Origin: an uncultured bacterium
GTDB taxonomy: Bacteria > Cyanobacteriota > Vampirovibrionia > Gastranaerophilales > Gastranaerophilaceae
Length of the DNA: 64,000 bases
NCBI GenBank assembly: GCA_902779645.1
Contig: CACZCH010000008.1
Location: 1 to 64,000, forward strand
Direction of reading: 5' to 3'
The notes below the pieces were generated by a model, which was given only the letters and a program-made list of their open reading frames with translations, searched no databases and was not told the origin of the DNA. Numbering within the stretch: position 1 is the stretch's first letter; every line of letters starts with the position of its first letter. Below are positions 42,212 to 50,876 of this stretch, piece after piece. Made by a program: the position numbers and the translations under genes.

Positions 42212-43514
42212 ATATCTTGAAATAATTCAAAATACAAGAACGATAAAAGAAGTCGGCAGGATTACGGAAATTATTGGTCTTACGATAGAATCCGACGGCC
42301 CAAAATCATCTATCGGAGATTTGTGCTATATTTATAACGAGTTTGACGAAAAACCGACTATGGCAGAAGTTGTAGGGTTTAAGAAGGACAGAATTCTTCT
42401 AATGCCTCTTGCGTCTCCTGACGGAATTCGCCCCGGAGCATTTGTTGTTAATTCGGGCGGTGCTATGAAAATTGGTGTGGGTAATCAGCTTATCGGACGT
42501 GTATTGGACGGTTTAGGCAATCCTATTGATAATCTTGGAGATATCCAATTCTCTGAATACCGTTCAACCCGAGCAGATGCAATAAATCCTTTAAAGAGGA
42601 AGCGAATTTCTGAACCGCTCTCTCTGGGTATTCGTGCGATAGACGGATTTATGACAGTTGGTAAAGGTCAAAGAATGGGTATTTTTGCAGGTTCAGGTGT
42701 CGGTAAAAGTACGACAATCGGTATGATGGCAAAAAATACTTCCGCTCAGCTTAACGTAATTGCACTGATTGGAGAACGCGGAAGAGAGGTTAAAGAATTT
42801 ATTGAAGAAATTTTGGGACCGGAGGGAATGAAACGCTCTATTGTAATTGCAGCAACTTCCGAGCAGCCATCTCTTGTTAAGATAAAAGCAGCATTTGTAG
42901 CAACTTCAATAGCCGAATATTTTAGAGACTTGGGTATGGATGTTTTGTTTATGCTGGATTCAGTTACCCGTATTGCAATGGCACAGAGAGAAGTCGGACT
43001 TGCAATCGGTGAACCGCCTGCTACAAGAGGATATACACCTTCTGTTTTTGCGCTTATGCCAAAACTTATGGAAAGAGCCGGAACAAACGAATTTGGTACA
43101 ATTACGGGGCTTTATACAGTTTTGGTAGAAGGTGATGATTTTAATGAACCGATTTCTGATACCGCAAGAAGTATTTTGGATGGCCACATTGTGCTATCTC
43201 GTGATTTAGCGCACAAAAACCACTATCCCGCAGTTGATGTTCTTCAATCATTGAGCCGTGTTATGGGTGATGTTACGACAAAAGAACACCGTGCAGCAGC
43301 AGGTGTTTTGAGAAACCTGCTTGCCGTACACAGGAAAAACGAAGATTTAATTAACATCGGAGCTTACGTAAAAGGGTCTGACCCTGTTTGCGATAAAGCT
43401 ATTATGATGATGAATGATATAGATGGATTTTTACTCCAGTCTACGGACGAAAAAATTGAATACGAGACAACTATTCAGACTTTGCTCCAATTAGGACAAA
43501 CAGCAGGGGGGTAA
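42192..43514 (+). CDS. fliI: Flagellum-specific ATPase FliI
   Basis: F1-beta-like hexameric ATPase that energises flagellar type III export. The 440-aa protein has Walker A FAGSGVGKSTTIG, ALIGERGREVKEF, Walker B DVLFMLDSVTRIAMAQREVGL, LAIGEPPATRGYTPSVF and the arginine-finger region DGHIVLSRDLA. The ATG lies within fliH, 20 nt before the fliH stop. The stop codon is embedded in a GGGGGGTAAATAAG repeat motif. fliJ and later flagellar genes do not follow here, so the flagellar set must be dispersed. Confidence 0.97.
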   Translation: MEWDKNRYLEIIQNTRTIKEVGRITEIIGLTIESDGPKSSIGDLCYIYNEFDEKPTMAEVVGFKKDRILLMPLASPDGIRPGAFVVNSGGAMKIGVGNQLIGRVLDGLGNPIDNLGDIQFSEYRSTRADAINPLKRKRISEPLSLGIRAIDGFMTVGKGQRMGIFAGSGVGKSTTIGMMAKNTSAQLNVIALIGERGREVKEFIEEILGPEGMKRSIVIAATSEQPSLVKIKAAFVATSIAEYFRDLGMDVLFMLDSVTRIAMAQREVGLAIGEPPATRGYTPSVFALMPKLMERAGTNEFGTITGLYTVLVEGDDFNEPISDTARSILDGHIVLSRDLAHKNHYPAVDVLQSLSRVMGDVTTKEHRAAAGVLRNLLAVHRKNEDLINIGAYVKGSDPVCDKAIMMMNDIDGFLLQSTDEKIEYETTIQTLLQLGQTAGG

Positions 43515-43515
43515 A

Positions 43516-43632
43516 TAAGTGACGGAGTAATCAAGTGGTTTTATATTATTATTGTGTAACAAGTTTTGCCTGAATATAATTAATACTTTTTTCATCACTC
43601 AGTTGCATCATTACTTCATCACTATGTTTAAC
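43516..43632 (+). repeat. GTGACGGAGT / CATCACTT dispersed repeat after fliI
   Basis: AAGTGACGGAGTAATC on the left and TTCATCACTC...CATTACTTCATCACTAT on the right, loosely inverted. A longer and cleaner copy is at 47249-47368. Confidence 0.5.
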
Positions 43633-43658
43633 ATTTCTTAATATTTTTTCCTAAAAAA

Positions 43659-43687
43659 GGCAATTTTTAAAATATTTTAGACTTTAT
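43659..43687 (+). promoter_or_regulatory. Conserved bipartite upstream box (copy 3)
   Basis: GGCAATTT (43659-43666) and GACTTTAT (43680-43687), 21 bp start to start, followed by CATGGTATGTAAGAT. The ATG is 42 bp from GACTTTAT. Confidence 0.6.
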
Positions 43688-43721
43688 CATGGTATGTAAG
43701 ATTAATTATGAAGGAAAATTT

Positions 43722-46667
43722 ATGACTGAAATCAGAACTAATCAGGTTGATACATTAGCCAAAACACAACCGTCGCAACAAATTCAGACTCAACAAGCAA
43801 ATCCGTACGGATATCCAAGACAGGGTTTAAACCGTACAATCAGAGATGAATTTGTTATTGAGCACAGAAAAAACGGACTTACCGGACGACTTTTTAATGT
43901 AATTAAAAATATTACCGGTCTCGGATTAGGCTCCAAAAAAGTGGAACAAGCAGTAGCTAAAGCTGAAAAAGGCGAAATAACTAATGAAGAAGCAAGAGAA
44001 ACAATCACTAAATACAGAAAATCTCAGGCAAATTCTTCACAGGTTGTCGGTGACGGATTATCCACTGCGCTATGTGTTTTGACATTCCTAGACACAAAAA
44101 ATACTTTAGCGAACAAAGGCCCCGGAGCTTATTTGCGTAAAGTACACGGAATAATAAAAGATAAACCTGAAGTAAAAACAAATACTATTATGGATTTATT
44201 TAATAAAGGAAACAGAAGCTTAAGACTTTCAGAAGCTGATTTAGCAAGATATTTTAAAAATCCTAAAGGATTAATGATAAGGTTGTCTCTTGGAGGTATA
44301 GCTGCAGGATTTTCAAAAGCATTATTTGGAGTAATAGACAGAATTGGTGCGAAAGAATTTTATACTGATAAAAAAGATTTTAACGGTGCAATAGACCCTT
44401 ATGATAAAGCAGCATACAGTCAAGCGCGCAAACAAGACAGAAGAGAAAAATGGAGTGCAAACTGGAAAAACTTCTTCTCAGGTATAATTAACGGTACAAC
44501 AGTACCTCTCATGGGGCTTTTCGGCGGCATAGTCGGTGTACCATTGTATTTTGCAATAAACAGTTTGAACAGATATTTTATCGGCAATCACGTTGATGAA
44601 GATAAATCTTTTGAATCATACATTAATAATATCAAAGAAAATGGCTTATTGGGCGCAACATTGGCTCTTGGTGCGGGTATTCCTATTGCTTTAAAAACCC
44701 ACAAAATTGCAGTATTTGAAAAAACCGGCAGAAAGGCTGTTAAATTACTTGAAAATACAAAATTTGAACCTAACGAATTCAACGGCAGATCAACATATGA
44801 AGAGATTAGTGAAATATTGTTGAAAGATTCTGAAATATCCAAAATTATCAGAAAGGACCGTTCGCTGGAAAGAACATCTATATGGGGTGAAAAATCTTTA
44901 ACAGAATCCGAACTTCAGGATTTGGCGCAAGAATTGAATGATGCAAATTTCTTTGCTGCAAAATTCAAACAAATCTCTAATGATGGTTCTGCTCTTGCAA
45001 GGGTCTTAAAAGAAGATTGCAGACCTACAAGAACTTGTGAAGAAGCACAAGCATATATTGATAATGCATTTGGTAAAGGCAAATATACAATTGATAAAGA
45101 CCATTACTGCTTAGGTGTCGGTACAGTTGCAGAAACGTATTTTGCAAAAGGAGCTGACGGTAAAGAAGTTTGTATCAAAGTTATTAAAGAAGGTATGAAT
45201 GCAGATAAAATTGCCAGAGATAAAGAAGCCTTCTTAAGAATAATTGATAATCTCAGCGTAAACCCTGAAACAGGAAAAGCTTATACTCAGGCAGAAAAGA
45301 ATATCTTTAAACAAAACGTAGAAAATCTGGCAGATGGTGTTCTTAAAGAAATCGACTTAGCAAATGAATTCAAGGCTGCAGAAGAACTTGCTAAACATAC
45401 TCAATATGCAAATGTTGTTAAAGGTATTGAAGTAAGTGAAAATAAAGCTGCTTATGTAATGGAAAGAGCAAATGGTATAAGCCTTGAATCCTTAATGAAT
45501 TTAAATGAAGCTTATGCGTACAGAGAAAATATGCAAAAGCTTTTAAACGGTGAAATTAAGTCATTTGGCGGGTTTATGGATAGCATTAATGCCGTAATAG
45601 GTGAAGCAATGACAGAAGCTAATATGAGAGGCGGTTCTCCATTAAAGGCAATTATTGAAGATTACCATTTGTCAAACGAACAAAAACTTCAAAAAATAAA
45701 TGAATTTATTGATAAGGTTGAAAGAAAAACACCGACTCATGGTAATAATATTAAACTGACTCCTGAAGATATCAAAAATCTTATTACGGAATATCAACAA
45801 GTATTGGTTGAACAATATAACAAAATTACTTCCGGCGGAAAAGTTGTACACGGTGATATTCACCCGGGTAACATATTCATAGATGTCGACGCACTGAAGA
45901 ATATGAGCTCACCAAATAGAATGGAACAAATATGGACTGATTTAACAGGAAGAGTATCACGTAAAAACCACGGCGTATTCACTCTTATTGATACAGGTAA
46001 CGTAATCAATCTGTCAAAAGAACAGTCTATAAGCTTGTTGAATTTAACATCATACATAGAACACGGCAACTACAAAAAGATTGCGGAATACGTAATGCAA
46101 GGTGTTGAAGGTGATGCGCTTGGCGGTCATACAAAAGAAGAAGCAACAAAAATTATTGAAGAACAATTAAAGAAATGTTTCACTGATACAACAACTCCGC
46201 TTGATATTATGACAACGGATAATCTGTTAAAACTTACTTCTAATATTATGAAAAAACATAATATTGTACCGAATGATACTCAATTGAATCTTAATAAAGC
46301 AGTACAATCTGCTAACAATTCTTATGACGCTTTGGTTAAAGGCTTATTTGACGGTAGAATGGGTAACGGTCAAGCATTGAGTATGTTATTTGGATTTGGT
46401 GACGGTGCTAAAGATGGTTCATTCCTGAAACAAATTAAAAAGAACATGGAAAAAGCTCAGGAAAGAGAAAACTTGCGCCACATGTCACTCTCAGAAAGAA
46501 ATCATCAAAGAAAATTAGATGGAAACTTGAAACCTGACCAAGTAGAATATCACGTATTTAGACTTAAACAAGGTTTGGCAAAACCAAGTTTTAAAATGCC
46601 AAAGAAAAAAGAAACTCCTGATATGAAAATTCCTGAAATATTAGAGGATGGTTTTGAAAGCATATAA
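43722..46667 (+). CDS. 981-aa membrane protein with ABC1/UbiB (ADCK)-like kinase domain
   Basis: The N-terminal half has three hydrophobic segments (about 185-210, 255-290 and 305-330: LMIRLSLGGIAAGFSKALFG, LMGLFGGIVGVPLYFAI, LLGATLALGAGIPIAL). The C-terminal half resembles atypical ABC1 kinases: a Gly-rich entry VGTVAETYFAKG, Lys in CIKVIKEGM (about 486), MERANGISLESL hinge, catalytic HGDIHPGNIFID (about 708-719) and metal-binding LIDTGNVINLS (about 755), where DTG replaces DFG. The KxGQ signature of true UbiB proteins is not seen. ABC1 relatives support quinone or lipid metabolism; the role here is unknown. ATG 43722 has AAGGAAAA upstream, and an earlier ATG (43689) overlaps the promoter box. 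A terminator follows. Confidence 0.75.
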   Translation: MTEIRTNQVDTLAKTQPSQQIQTQQANPYGYPRQGLNRTIRDEFVIEHRKNGLTGRLFNVIKNITGLGLGSKKVEQAVAKAEKGEITNEEARETITKYRKSQANSSQVVGDGLSTALCVLTFLDTKNTLANKGPGAYLRKVHGIIKDKPEVKTNTIMDLFNKGNRSLRLSEADLARYFKNPKGLMIRLSLGGIAAGFSKALFGVIDRIGAKEFYTDKKDFNGAIDPYDKAAYSQARKQDRREKWSANWKNFFSGIINGTTVPLMGLFGGIVGVPLYFAINSLNRYFIGNHVDEDKSFESYINNIKENGLLGATLALGAGIPIALKTHKIAVFEKTGRKAVKLLENTKFEPNEFNGRSTYEEISEILLKDSEISKIIRKDRSLERTSIWGEKSLTESELQDLAQELNDANFFAAKFKQISNDGSALARVLKEDCRPTRTCEEAQAYIDNAFGKGKYTIDKDHYCLGVGTVAETYFAKGADGKEVCIKVIKEGMNADKIARDKEAFLRIIDNLSVNPETGKAYTQAEKNIFKQNVENLADGVLKEIDLANEFKAAEELAKHTQYANVVKGIEVSENKAAYVMERANGISLESLMNLNEAYAYRENMQKLLNGEIKSFGGFMDSINAVIGEAMTEANMRGGSPLKAIIEDYHLSNEQKLQKINEFIDKVERKTPTHGNNIKLTPEDIKNLITEYQQVLVEQYNKITSGGKVVHGDIHPGNIFIDVDALKNMSSPNRMEQIWTDLTGRVSRKNHGVFTLIDTGNVINLSKEQSISLLNLTSYIEHGNYKKIAEYVMQGVEGDALGGHTKEEATKIIEEQLKKCFTDTTTPLDIMTTDNLLKLTSNIMKKHNIVPNDTQLNLNKAVQSANNSYDALVKGLFDGRMGNGQALSMLFGFGDGAKDGSFLKQIKKNMEKAQERENLRHMSLSERNHQRKLDGNLKPDQVEYHVFRLKQGLAKPSFKMPKKKETPDMKIPEILEDGFESI

Positions 46668-46684
46668 ACAGAGCTTAAATTCTT

Positions 46685-46725
46685 AAAAACAGACCTTTTG
46701 CAGTATTACAAAAGGTCTGTTTTTC
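46685..46725 (+). terminator. Terminator of the ABC1-like gene
   Basis: AAAAACAGACCTTTTG pairs with CAAAAGGTCTGTTTTT around CAGTATTA, followed by T's. Confidence 0.92.
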
Positions 46726-47140
46726 TAACCCAATAATCTCCTATTTTCCCCCAAATCTGATATATAACTCTCTATATATCTGATTAAAAATCTTTTTTGT
46801 TACTAATTTGATTGTGATAAATTTTTTAAAAATACTATACTGATTCGTTTAGTTCGGGTTAAATAATTTTTTCTCTTAATCTTCTCTCAATTTCTATTTT
46901 TTACTTAACACTTTTGGGTAAAATATTTTATTACCCCTCCCCTTAAGTCTAACAGCCATCACTCCTTTCTGGTATGTTTATATAGTATGACTCATGTTTT
47001 TTTTAATCAAGTAAAGAAATTCCAAAAAATTTTTACAATTGACCATGCTCCCCATGCCTATTAGGAAAAATCAGAATTTACAAAAATTTACTAAAAAAAT
47101 AGCGTCATGGTTATTGACATTGAATTTTGAGGGGAAGAAC

Positions 47141-47239
47141 TAGTCGTTCTGAGGAAAATAAATATATAGCCCAAAGAATCTCCTGCAAGTAAAGAAAGAG
47201 ATTCTTCACCCCCAAACTGCTGTCGGGTTCAGAAAAACG
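47141..47239. repeat. Foldback copy of the TTCTGAGG / GAAGAATCT dispersed repeat
   Basis: TCGTTCTGAGG...CCAAAGAATCTCCTGC on the left and AAGAGATTCTTCACC...GTCGGGTTCAGAAAAACG on the right form inverted arms. Confidence 0.65.
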
Positions 47240-47248
47240 TGTTTTAAA

Positions 47249-47368
47249 AAGTGACTAAGTGACGGAGTGGTTATAAATATATTCGAAATCTGACTTGTTT
47301 TAAAAGTAGTATATTCAAATTACTTAGTCACTTCGTCACCAAGCAAAGCGAAGTCACTCCATCACTAT
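47249..47368. repeat. Foldback GTGACTAAGTGACGGAGTG repeat
   Basis: AAGTGACTAAGTGACGGAGT on the left is mirrored by ACTTAGTCACTTCGTCACC and GTCACTCCATCACT on the right, about 60 bp apart. The right arm ends 6 bp from the small secreted gene. Confidence 0.65.
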
Positions 47369-47373
47369 TAATA

Positions 47374-47673
47374 CTACTGGTTTGGTAAAAACGTACTGTT
47401 TTGTTCATTGTTACAATTTCCGAACTGGCACCCTAAACTTCCCTGCATTTGTATGCCTTCTTTATTTCTGGTTCTTCCAAATGAATTTGTATTATTTCTG
47501 TTCTGAAGTTGTGATTGAGGAGAATTAGGGTTAGAAATATCATTGGTTTGGAATAAAGGTCTGCTCGGAGAACTGTTCGGAAGCGTGCAAACGCTTTCCC
47601 CGTCTCCTATCGGACAAAGTGCAAAAGAGGGCATGCCTATAAATAATAATATGATTATTAAAAATTTTTTCAT
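47374..47673 (-). CDS. Small secreted four-cysteine protein
   Basis: 99 aa with a clear signal peptide (KKFLIIILLFIGMPSFA, cut after about residue 18). The mature protein of about 80 residues is Asn/Gln/Ser/Pro-rich and disordered, with Cys pairs at both ends (LCPIGDGESVC and LGCQFGNC) that could form disulfides. GGGAGG lies well placed before the ATG. I do not recognise a characterised family. It is likely periplasmic or surface-exposed. An alternative frame on the same strand (47540-47728) overlaps the signal peptide and is not supported. Confidence 0.75.
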   Translation of the reverse strand: MKKFLIIILLFIGMPSFALCPIGDGESVCTLPNSSPSRPLFQTNDISNPNSPQSQLQNRNNTNSFGRTRNKEGIQMQGSLGCQFGNCNNEQNSTFLPNQ

Positions 47674-47750
47674 AAAACTTACCTCCCGATATTATTCTAC
47701 GGAAGTTTTCGATTTTAGCATTCGACATTTGGAGTAAATAAAAAAGACAA

Positions 47751-48596
47751 TTATTCTGCTGAACATCCGTCAGGTATAAAATGTAAATCTTTTATTACCT
47801 GATAATCTTGAGGAAACTCTTGATTAGAATTTTCCAATACAAAATAAGTAGAGCCTGAACCGGACATGATTGAACTTGGAAGAATTGATTTTATGTGTTG
47901 AAGTTCTTTGTAATCACCAAAAACCGCATATTCCAAATCATTATACAAAAATTCTTTAATCTCTTTTCCATGTTTTAGTGCTTCAATTATTTTCTCTGTT
48001 TTATTATATTTAGGTTTATTTGTTTTCAATGAATATTTTGTATAAGCTTCTTTTGCTGATATACCAAGATTTTTTGGTTTAATTAAAGTTACAGGCATGG
48101 ATACAAACGGAAGTTTTTCTGTTTTTTCACCTCTTCCTGTTGCCAGCAGACAACCGCCTTCAAGGCATACGTTTAAATCCGAACCGAGAGACGCGCAAAG
48201 AGCGTTCATTTTTTCTTTTGATAAAATGTTTCCAAAAAGTATGTTAAGTCCCAAAATTGTACCGGCAGAGTCTGTACTTCCGCCCGCAAGACCGGCAGAT
48301 AGCGGTATATTTTTTTCAATATTAATTTTTATATGATAATTTTCAAATCCGGTTGTTTTTAAAAATAAATCCGCAGCTTTGTATACAAGATTTTTTTCGT
48401 TATAAGGAAGCTCAGGGTTGTTTCCGGTAAGCTCAATTAATGTTGAGTCGGATTTTTCAACTGATATATCCAAATAATCATACAGATTTATTAACTGCAT
48501 AACGCTTTTAATATTATGAAATCCGTCATCTCTTTGGTTTTCAACTTCCAAAGTTAAATTTATTTTTGCTGGACATTTTATTCTGATACTGTTCAT
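47751..48596 (-). CDS. ispE: 4-diphosphocytidyl-2-C-methyl-D-erythritol kinase
   Basis: GHMP kinase of the methylerythritol phosphate route to isoprenoids. The 281-aa protein starts IRIKCPAKINLTLEV, has the GHMP ATP loop PLSAGLAGGSTDSAG (about 95-109), DGFHNIKSVMQLI (substrate side) and a C-terminal SIMSGSGSTYF motif. An extended -10 (TGATAAAAT) ends 6 nt before the ATG without a ribosome site, so the mRNA is predicted leaderless. It is divergent from the adhesin gene and alone on its strand. Confidence 0.95.
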   Translation of the reverse strand: MNSIRIKCPAKINLTLEVENQRDDGFHNIKSVMQLINLYDYLDISVEKSDSTLIELTGNNPELPYNEKNLVYKAADLFLKTTGFENYHIKINIEKNIPLSAGLAGGSTDSAGTILGLNILFGNILSKEKMNALCASLGSDLNVCLEGGCLLATGRGEKTEKLPFVSMPVTLIKPKNLGISAKEAYTKYSLKTNKPKYNKTEKIIEALKHGKEIKEFLYNDLEYAVFGDYKELQHIKSILPSSIMSGSGSTYFVLENSNQEFPQDYQVIKDLHFIPDGCSAE

Positions 48597-48602
48597 ATAA
48601 CT

Positions 48603-48610
48603 ATTTTATC
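48603..48610 (-). promoter_or_regulatory. Extended -10 of ispE; leaderless configuration
   Basis: TGATAAAAT on the minus strand with TAAAAT at 48608-48603, 6 nt before the ATG. No good -35, which suits an extended -10 promoter. Confidence 0.5.
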
Positions 48611-48692
48611 ACGGAAAGTGATAATAAAGTAAAAAGCGAGGAAGTGATATTGATTTTTTTTGTTTAGTTTATGTAAACTTTTGTAACAAAAA

Positions 48693-48721
48693 GGCAATTT
48701 CTTAAGGAAGAAATACTTTAT
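48693..48721 (+). promoter_or_regulatory. Conserved bipartite upstream box (copy 4)
   Basis: GGCAATTT (48693-48700) and TACTTTAT (48714-48721), 21 bp start to start, followed by GTATATATAAAAAGG. The ATG is 41 bp from TACTTTAT. Confidence 0.6.
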
Positions 48722-48754
48722 GTATATATAAAAAGGAAAAAGAGGAGCAATATT

Positions 48755-50767
48755 ATGAAAAACATTAAGAAAACAGTTTCAGCCTTGGTTTTAACAACCA
48801 TGTTAGCAATGACTCAAGTTTCTGCGTCAGTAGATACCGGTTTAGGTGTCGGAAATGGCGGTGCTGTTATAAACACTACAACAGGCGGTTTTGTTGGTAT
48901 GGAAACCGGTACAAATTCAGCTACATTAAATTTTAATGCAAATTCTCACGTTAACTGGAATACATTAAACGTCAATGCAAATGAAACATTGAATTTTAAC
49001 GCAGTTAACGGAGCTAACGGATTGACTGTTATTAACACGGTTAATCAAGGTATGTCAAATATTTATGGTCAAATTAATGCAAATAGCGGTATCAGCAATT
49101 TGATTATTTCTAACCCGAACGGTGTTTTATTTGACGGTGCTAAGTTCACAACAGCTGGTGATGCAATGGTTACAACTCAAGCATTCAATACAACAAATAT
49201 GAATTTAGCAAATCCTACTTTTTCAGATAATGCTGTTGGCGTTGTAACAATTAAGAATTCAGATTTCACAGTAGGCGGTGACCTTAATGTTATCGGTAAT
49301 TCAATGAATGTTGTTAAGTCAGCTTTCACAGCAAATAACGGAGCGGGTAATGTTCACTTTACAACAACAAACGGTCAAGATTATTTTGTAGACCCTAATA
49401 CAGGAAACCTAACAGAAACTCAAGCAGTAAGATTGGAAGCAGTCCAAGTTGACGGTAATGTTTACATAGTATCAGATAAAGGTGTTGTTAAAACAGTATC
49501 CGGCGGTCAAATTAACGGTGATTTGAATATTCAATCAGACGGCAGTGTTGCAATGAACTACGTAAGCAACGGTGAAGTTTTAAATGTAACCGGTGATGTT
49601 AATGCAAAAGCTAACGGAACATTGATGTATGCAAGAAATACAAAAGTCGGCGGCAATTTGAATATGACAAACGGAGGCGGTTTCTTAGAGGTAGGTAACG
49701 TTCAAGTCGGCAAAGATATGAATTTAAAAACCGTTGCAGAATCAGAAAATCCATACGGTTATAAACACTTCACTCACGTAATCGGTAAAAACAAAATCGG
49801 CGGTAATGCAACAATAAATTCAGAAAACAATATTCACATCGGTAACTACAACTTTGAAGAAGACAGATTGCTAAACGGTAAATTAGAAGTTGGCGGAGAT
49901 TTAACAGCACACGCAAACAATGGTCACGTAACAGTAACAATTGATGTTAATGCTGATAAAATTGATTTAGCATCAGAACACTTGAATGTATTAACAAATG
50001 ATAAAGCAGTTTTAACAGCTAACGAATACAAATTCAAATCAAATGGTTACATAGGTGCAATCACTGATTATACAGATGAAAACGGCAATGTACTTAAAAC
50101 AGAAGACCAAATTATCAGCTTGATGGAAAACTACACATATATACCTAAAGACATCAAGAGTCACGGTTATACGCATATTGCGGGTGGCAAAATCACAAAT
50201 ATCGAAACTCCCAAAGATTCACAAGTATATATTGCATCAAACGGTGATGTAGTCCTTACAGGAGCTAATGCAGGTGATATTAACTTAACAGCTTACAGAA
50301 AAAGAATTGATGTTCAAGGTCCGAATGTACACGCTAAAAACATCAACGTAGGTCCTGAAACAGATTACTTAAAGCTTGAATTCGAAGGCAGAGACTTTAC
50401 AACAAACTATACAAACATCAGAGACGGTAAAGTTATTACAATCAAGCCTGATGAAAAAATCACATACGAAATGACAGATGGCGAAGGCGGCAACAACCAG
50501 CCGACATTACAACCAACAGAAACAAAAACATACTTAATCGGCCCCGGCCCTGAGCCAACACCTGAAAGACGTAATCCAAATCCTCCGAGCGATGACAACG
50601 TAAGAATTAAAAACTGGGTTCCGGAAGATCCGACAAAACCAATGGCAAGCACACCGGTAGCATACGCAGCAGACTTAGATGATGACGAAGACGCTCCTTG
50701 CAGAAAGAATGTCGACGGATCAGTAACAGTAGTCAGAGCAATACCGATGACGAATATAGAAGAATAA
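48755..50767 (+). CDS. Filamentous-haemagglutinin-type (TpsA) secreted adhesin
   Basis: A 670-aa exported protein. The signal peptide (about 1-25, ends VSASVDTG) is followed by the TPS/haemagglutination domain (about 45-190), with the NPNGVLFDG motif that the TpsB pore recognises and repeated NVNANETLNFN-like strands. A long right-handed beta-helix region with regular Gly/Asn turns (VGGDLNVIGNSM, VGGNLNMTNGGG) follows. The tail is Pro-rich and acidic and contains one Cys (PCRKNVDGS). GAGGAGC lies before the ATG, and the conserved GGCAATTT box sits upstream. No TpsB transporter gene is close by. A TPR glycosyltransferase lies downstream and may modify it. Confidence 0.9.
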   Translation: MKNIKKTVSALVLTTMLAMTQVSASVDTGLGVGNGGAVINTTTGGFVGMETGTNSATLNFNANSHVNWNTLNVNANETLNFNAVNGANGLTVINTVNQGMSNIYGQINANSGISNLIISNPNGVLFDGAKFTTAGDAMVTTQAFNTTNMNLANPTFSDNAVGVVTIKNSDFTVGGDLNVIGNSMNVVKSAFTANNGAGNVHFTTTNGQDYFVDPNTGNLTETQAVRLEAVQVDGNVYIVSDKGVVKTVSGGQINGDLNIQSDGSVAMNYVSNGEVLNVTGDVNAKANGTLMYARNTKVGGNLNMTNGGGFLEVGNVQVGKDMNLKTVAESENPYGYKHFTHVIGKNKIGGNATINSENNIHIGNYNFEEDRLLNGKLEVGGDLTAHANNGHVTVTIDVNADKIDLASEHLNVLTNDKAVLTANEYKFKSNGYIGAITDYTDENGNVLKTEDQIISLMENYTYIPKDIKSHGYTHIAGGKITNIETPKDSQVYIASNGDVVLTGANAGDINLTAYRKRIDVQGPNVHAKNINVGPETDYLKLEFEGRDFTTNYTNIRDGKVITIKPDEKITYEMTDGEGGNNQPTLQPTETKTYLIGPGPEPTPERRNPNPPSDDNVRIKNWVPEDPTKPMASTPVAYAADLDDDEDAPCRKNVDGSVTVVRAIPMTNIEE

Positions 50768-50791
50768 GACTAATAGATAGATGAAGATGGG

Positions 50792-50823
50792 AAGAAAAAA
50801 CCGGCTTGTAAGCCGGTTTTTTC
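50792..50823 (+). terminator. Terminator of the adhesin gene
   Basis: AGAAAAAACCGGCTT and AAGCCGGTTTTTTCT form a perfect stem with a 2-nt GT tip, followed by TGTTTA. Confidence 0.92.
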
Positions 50824-50876
50824 TTGTTTATTATTCAATTATCTTGTAAAATATTAATATAAATCGGAGAAAGAGT

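Larger units (their letters stand above)
46668..47373. other. 700-bp intergenic region, no gene; terminator and repeats
   Basis: Begins with a strong terminator, then about 400 bp of AT-rich sequence with no coding frame, then two dispersed repeats (47141-47239 and 47249-47368). TTTACAATTGACCATG...CCATGCCTATTAGGAAAA (47030-47065) resembles TTTACAATTGGC...CATAATGCCTAATAG at 37698-37737, so it is probably another small repeat family. Confidence 0.6.
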
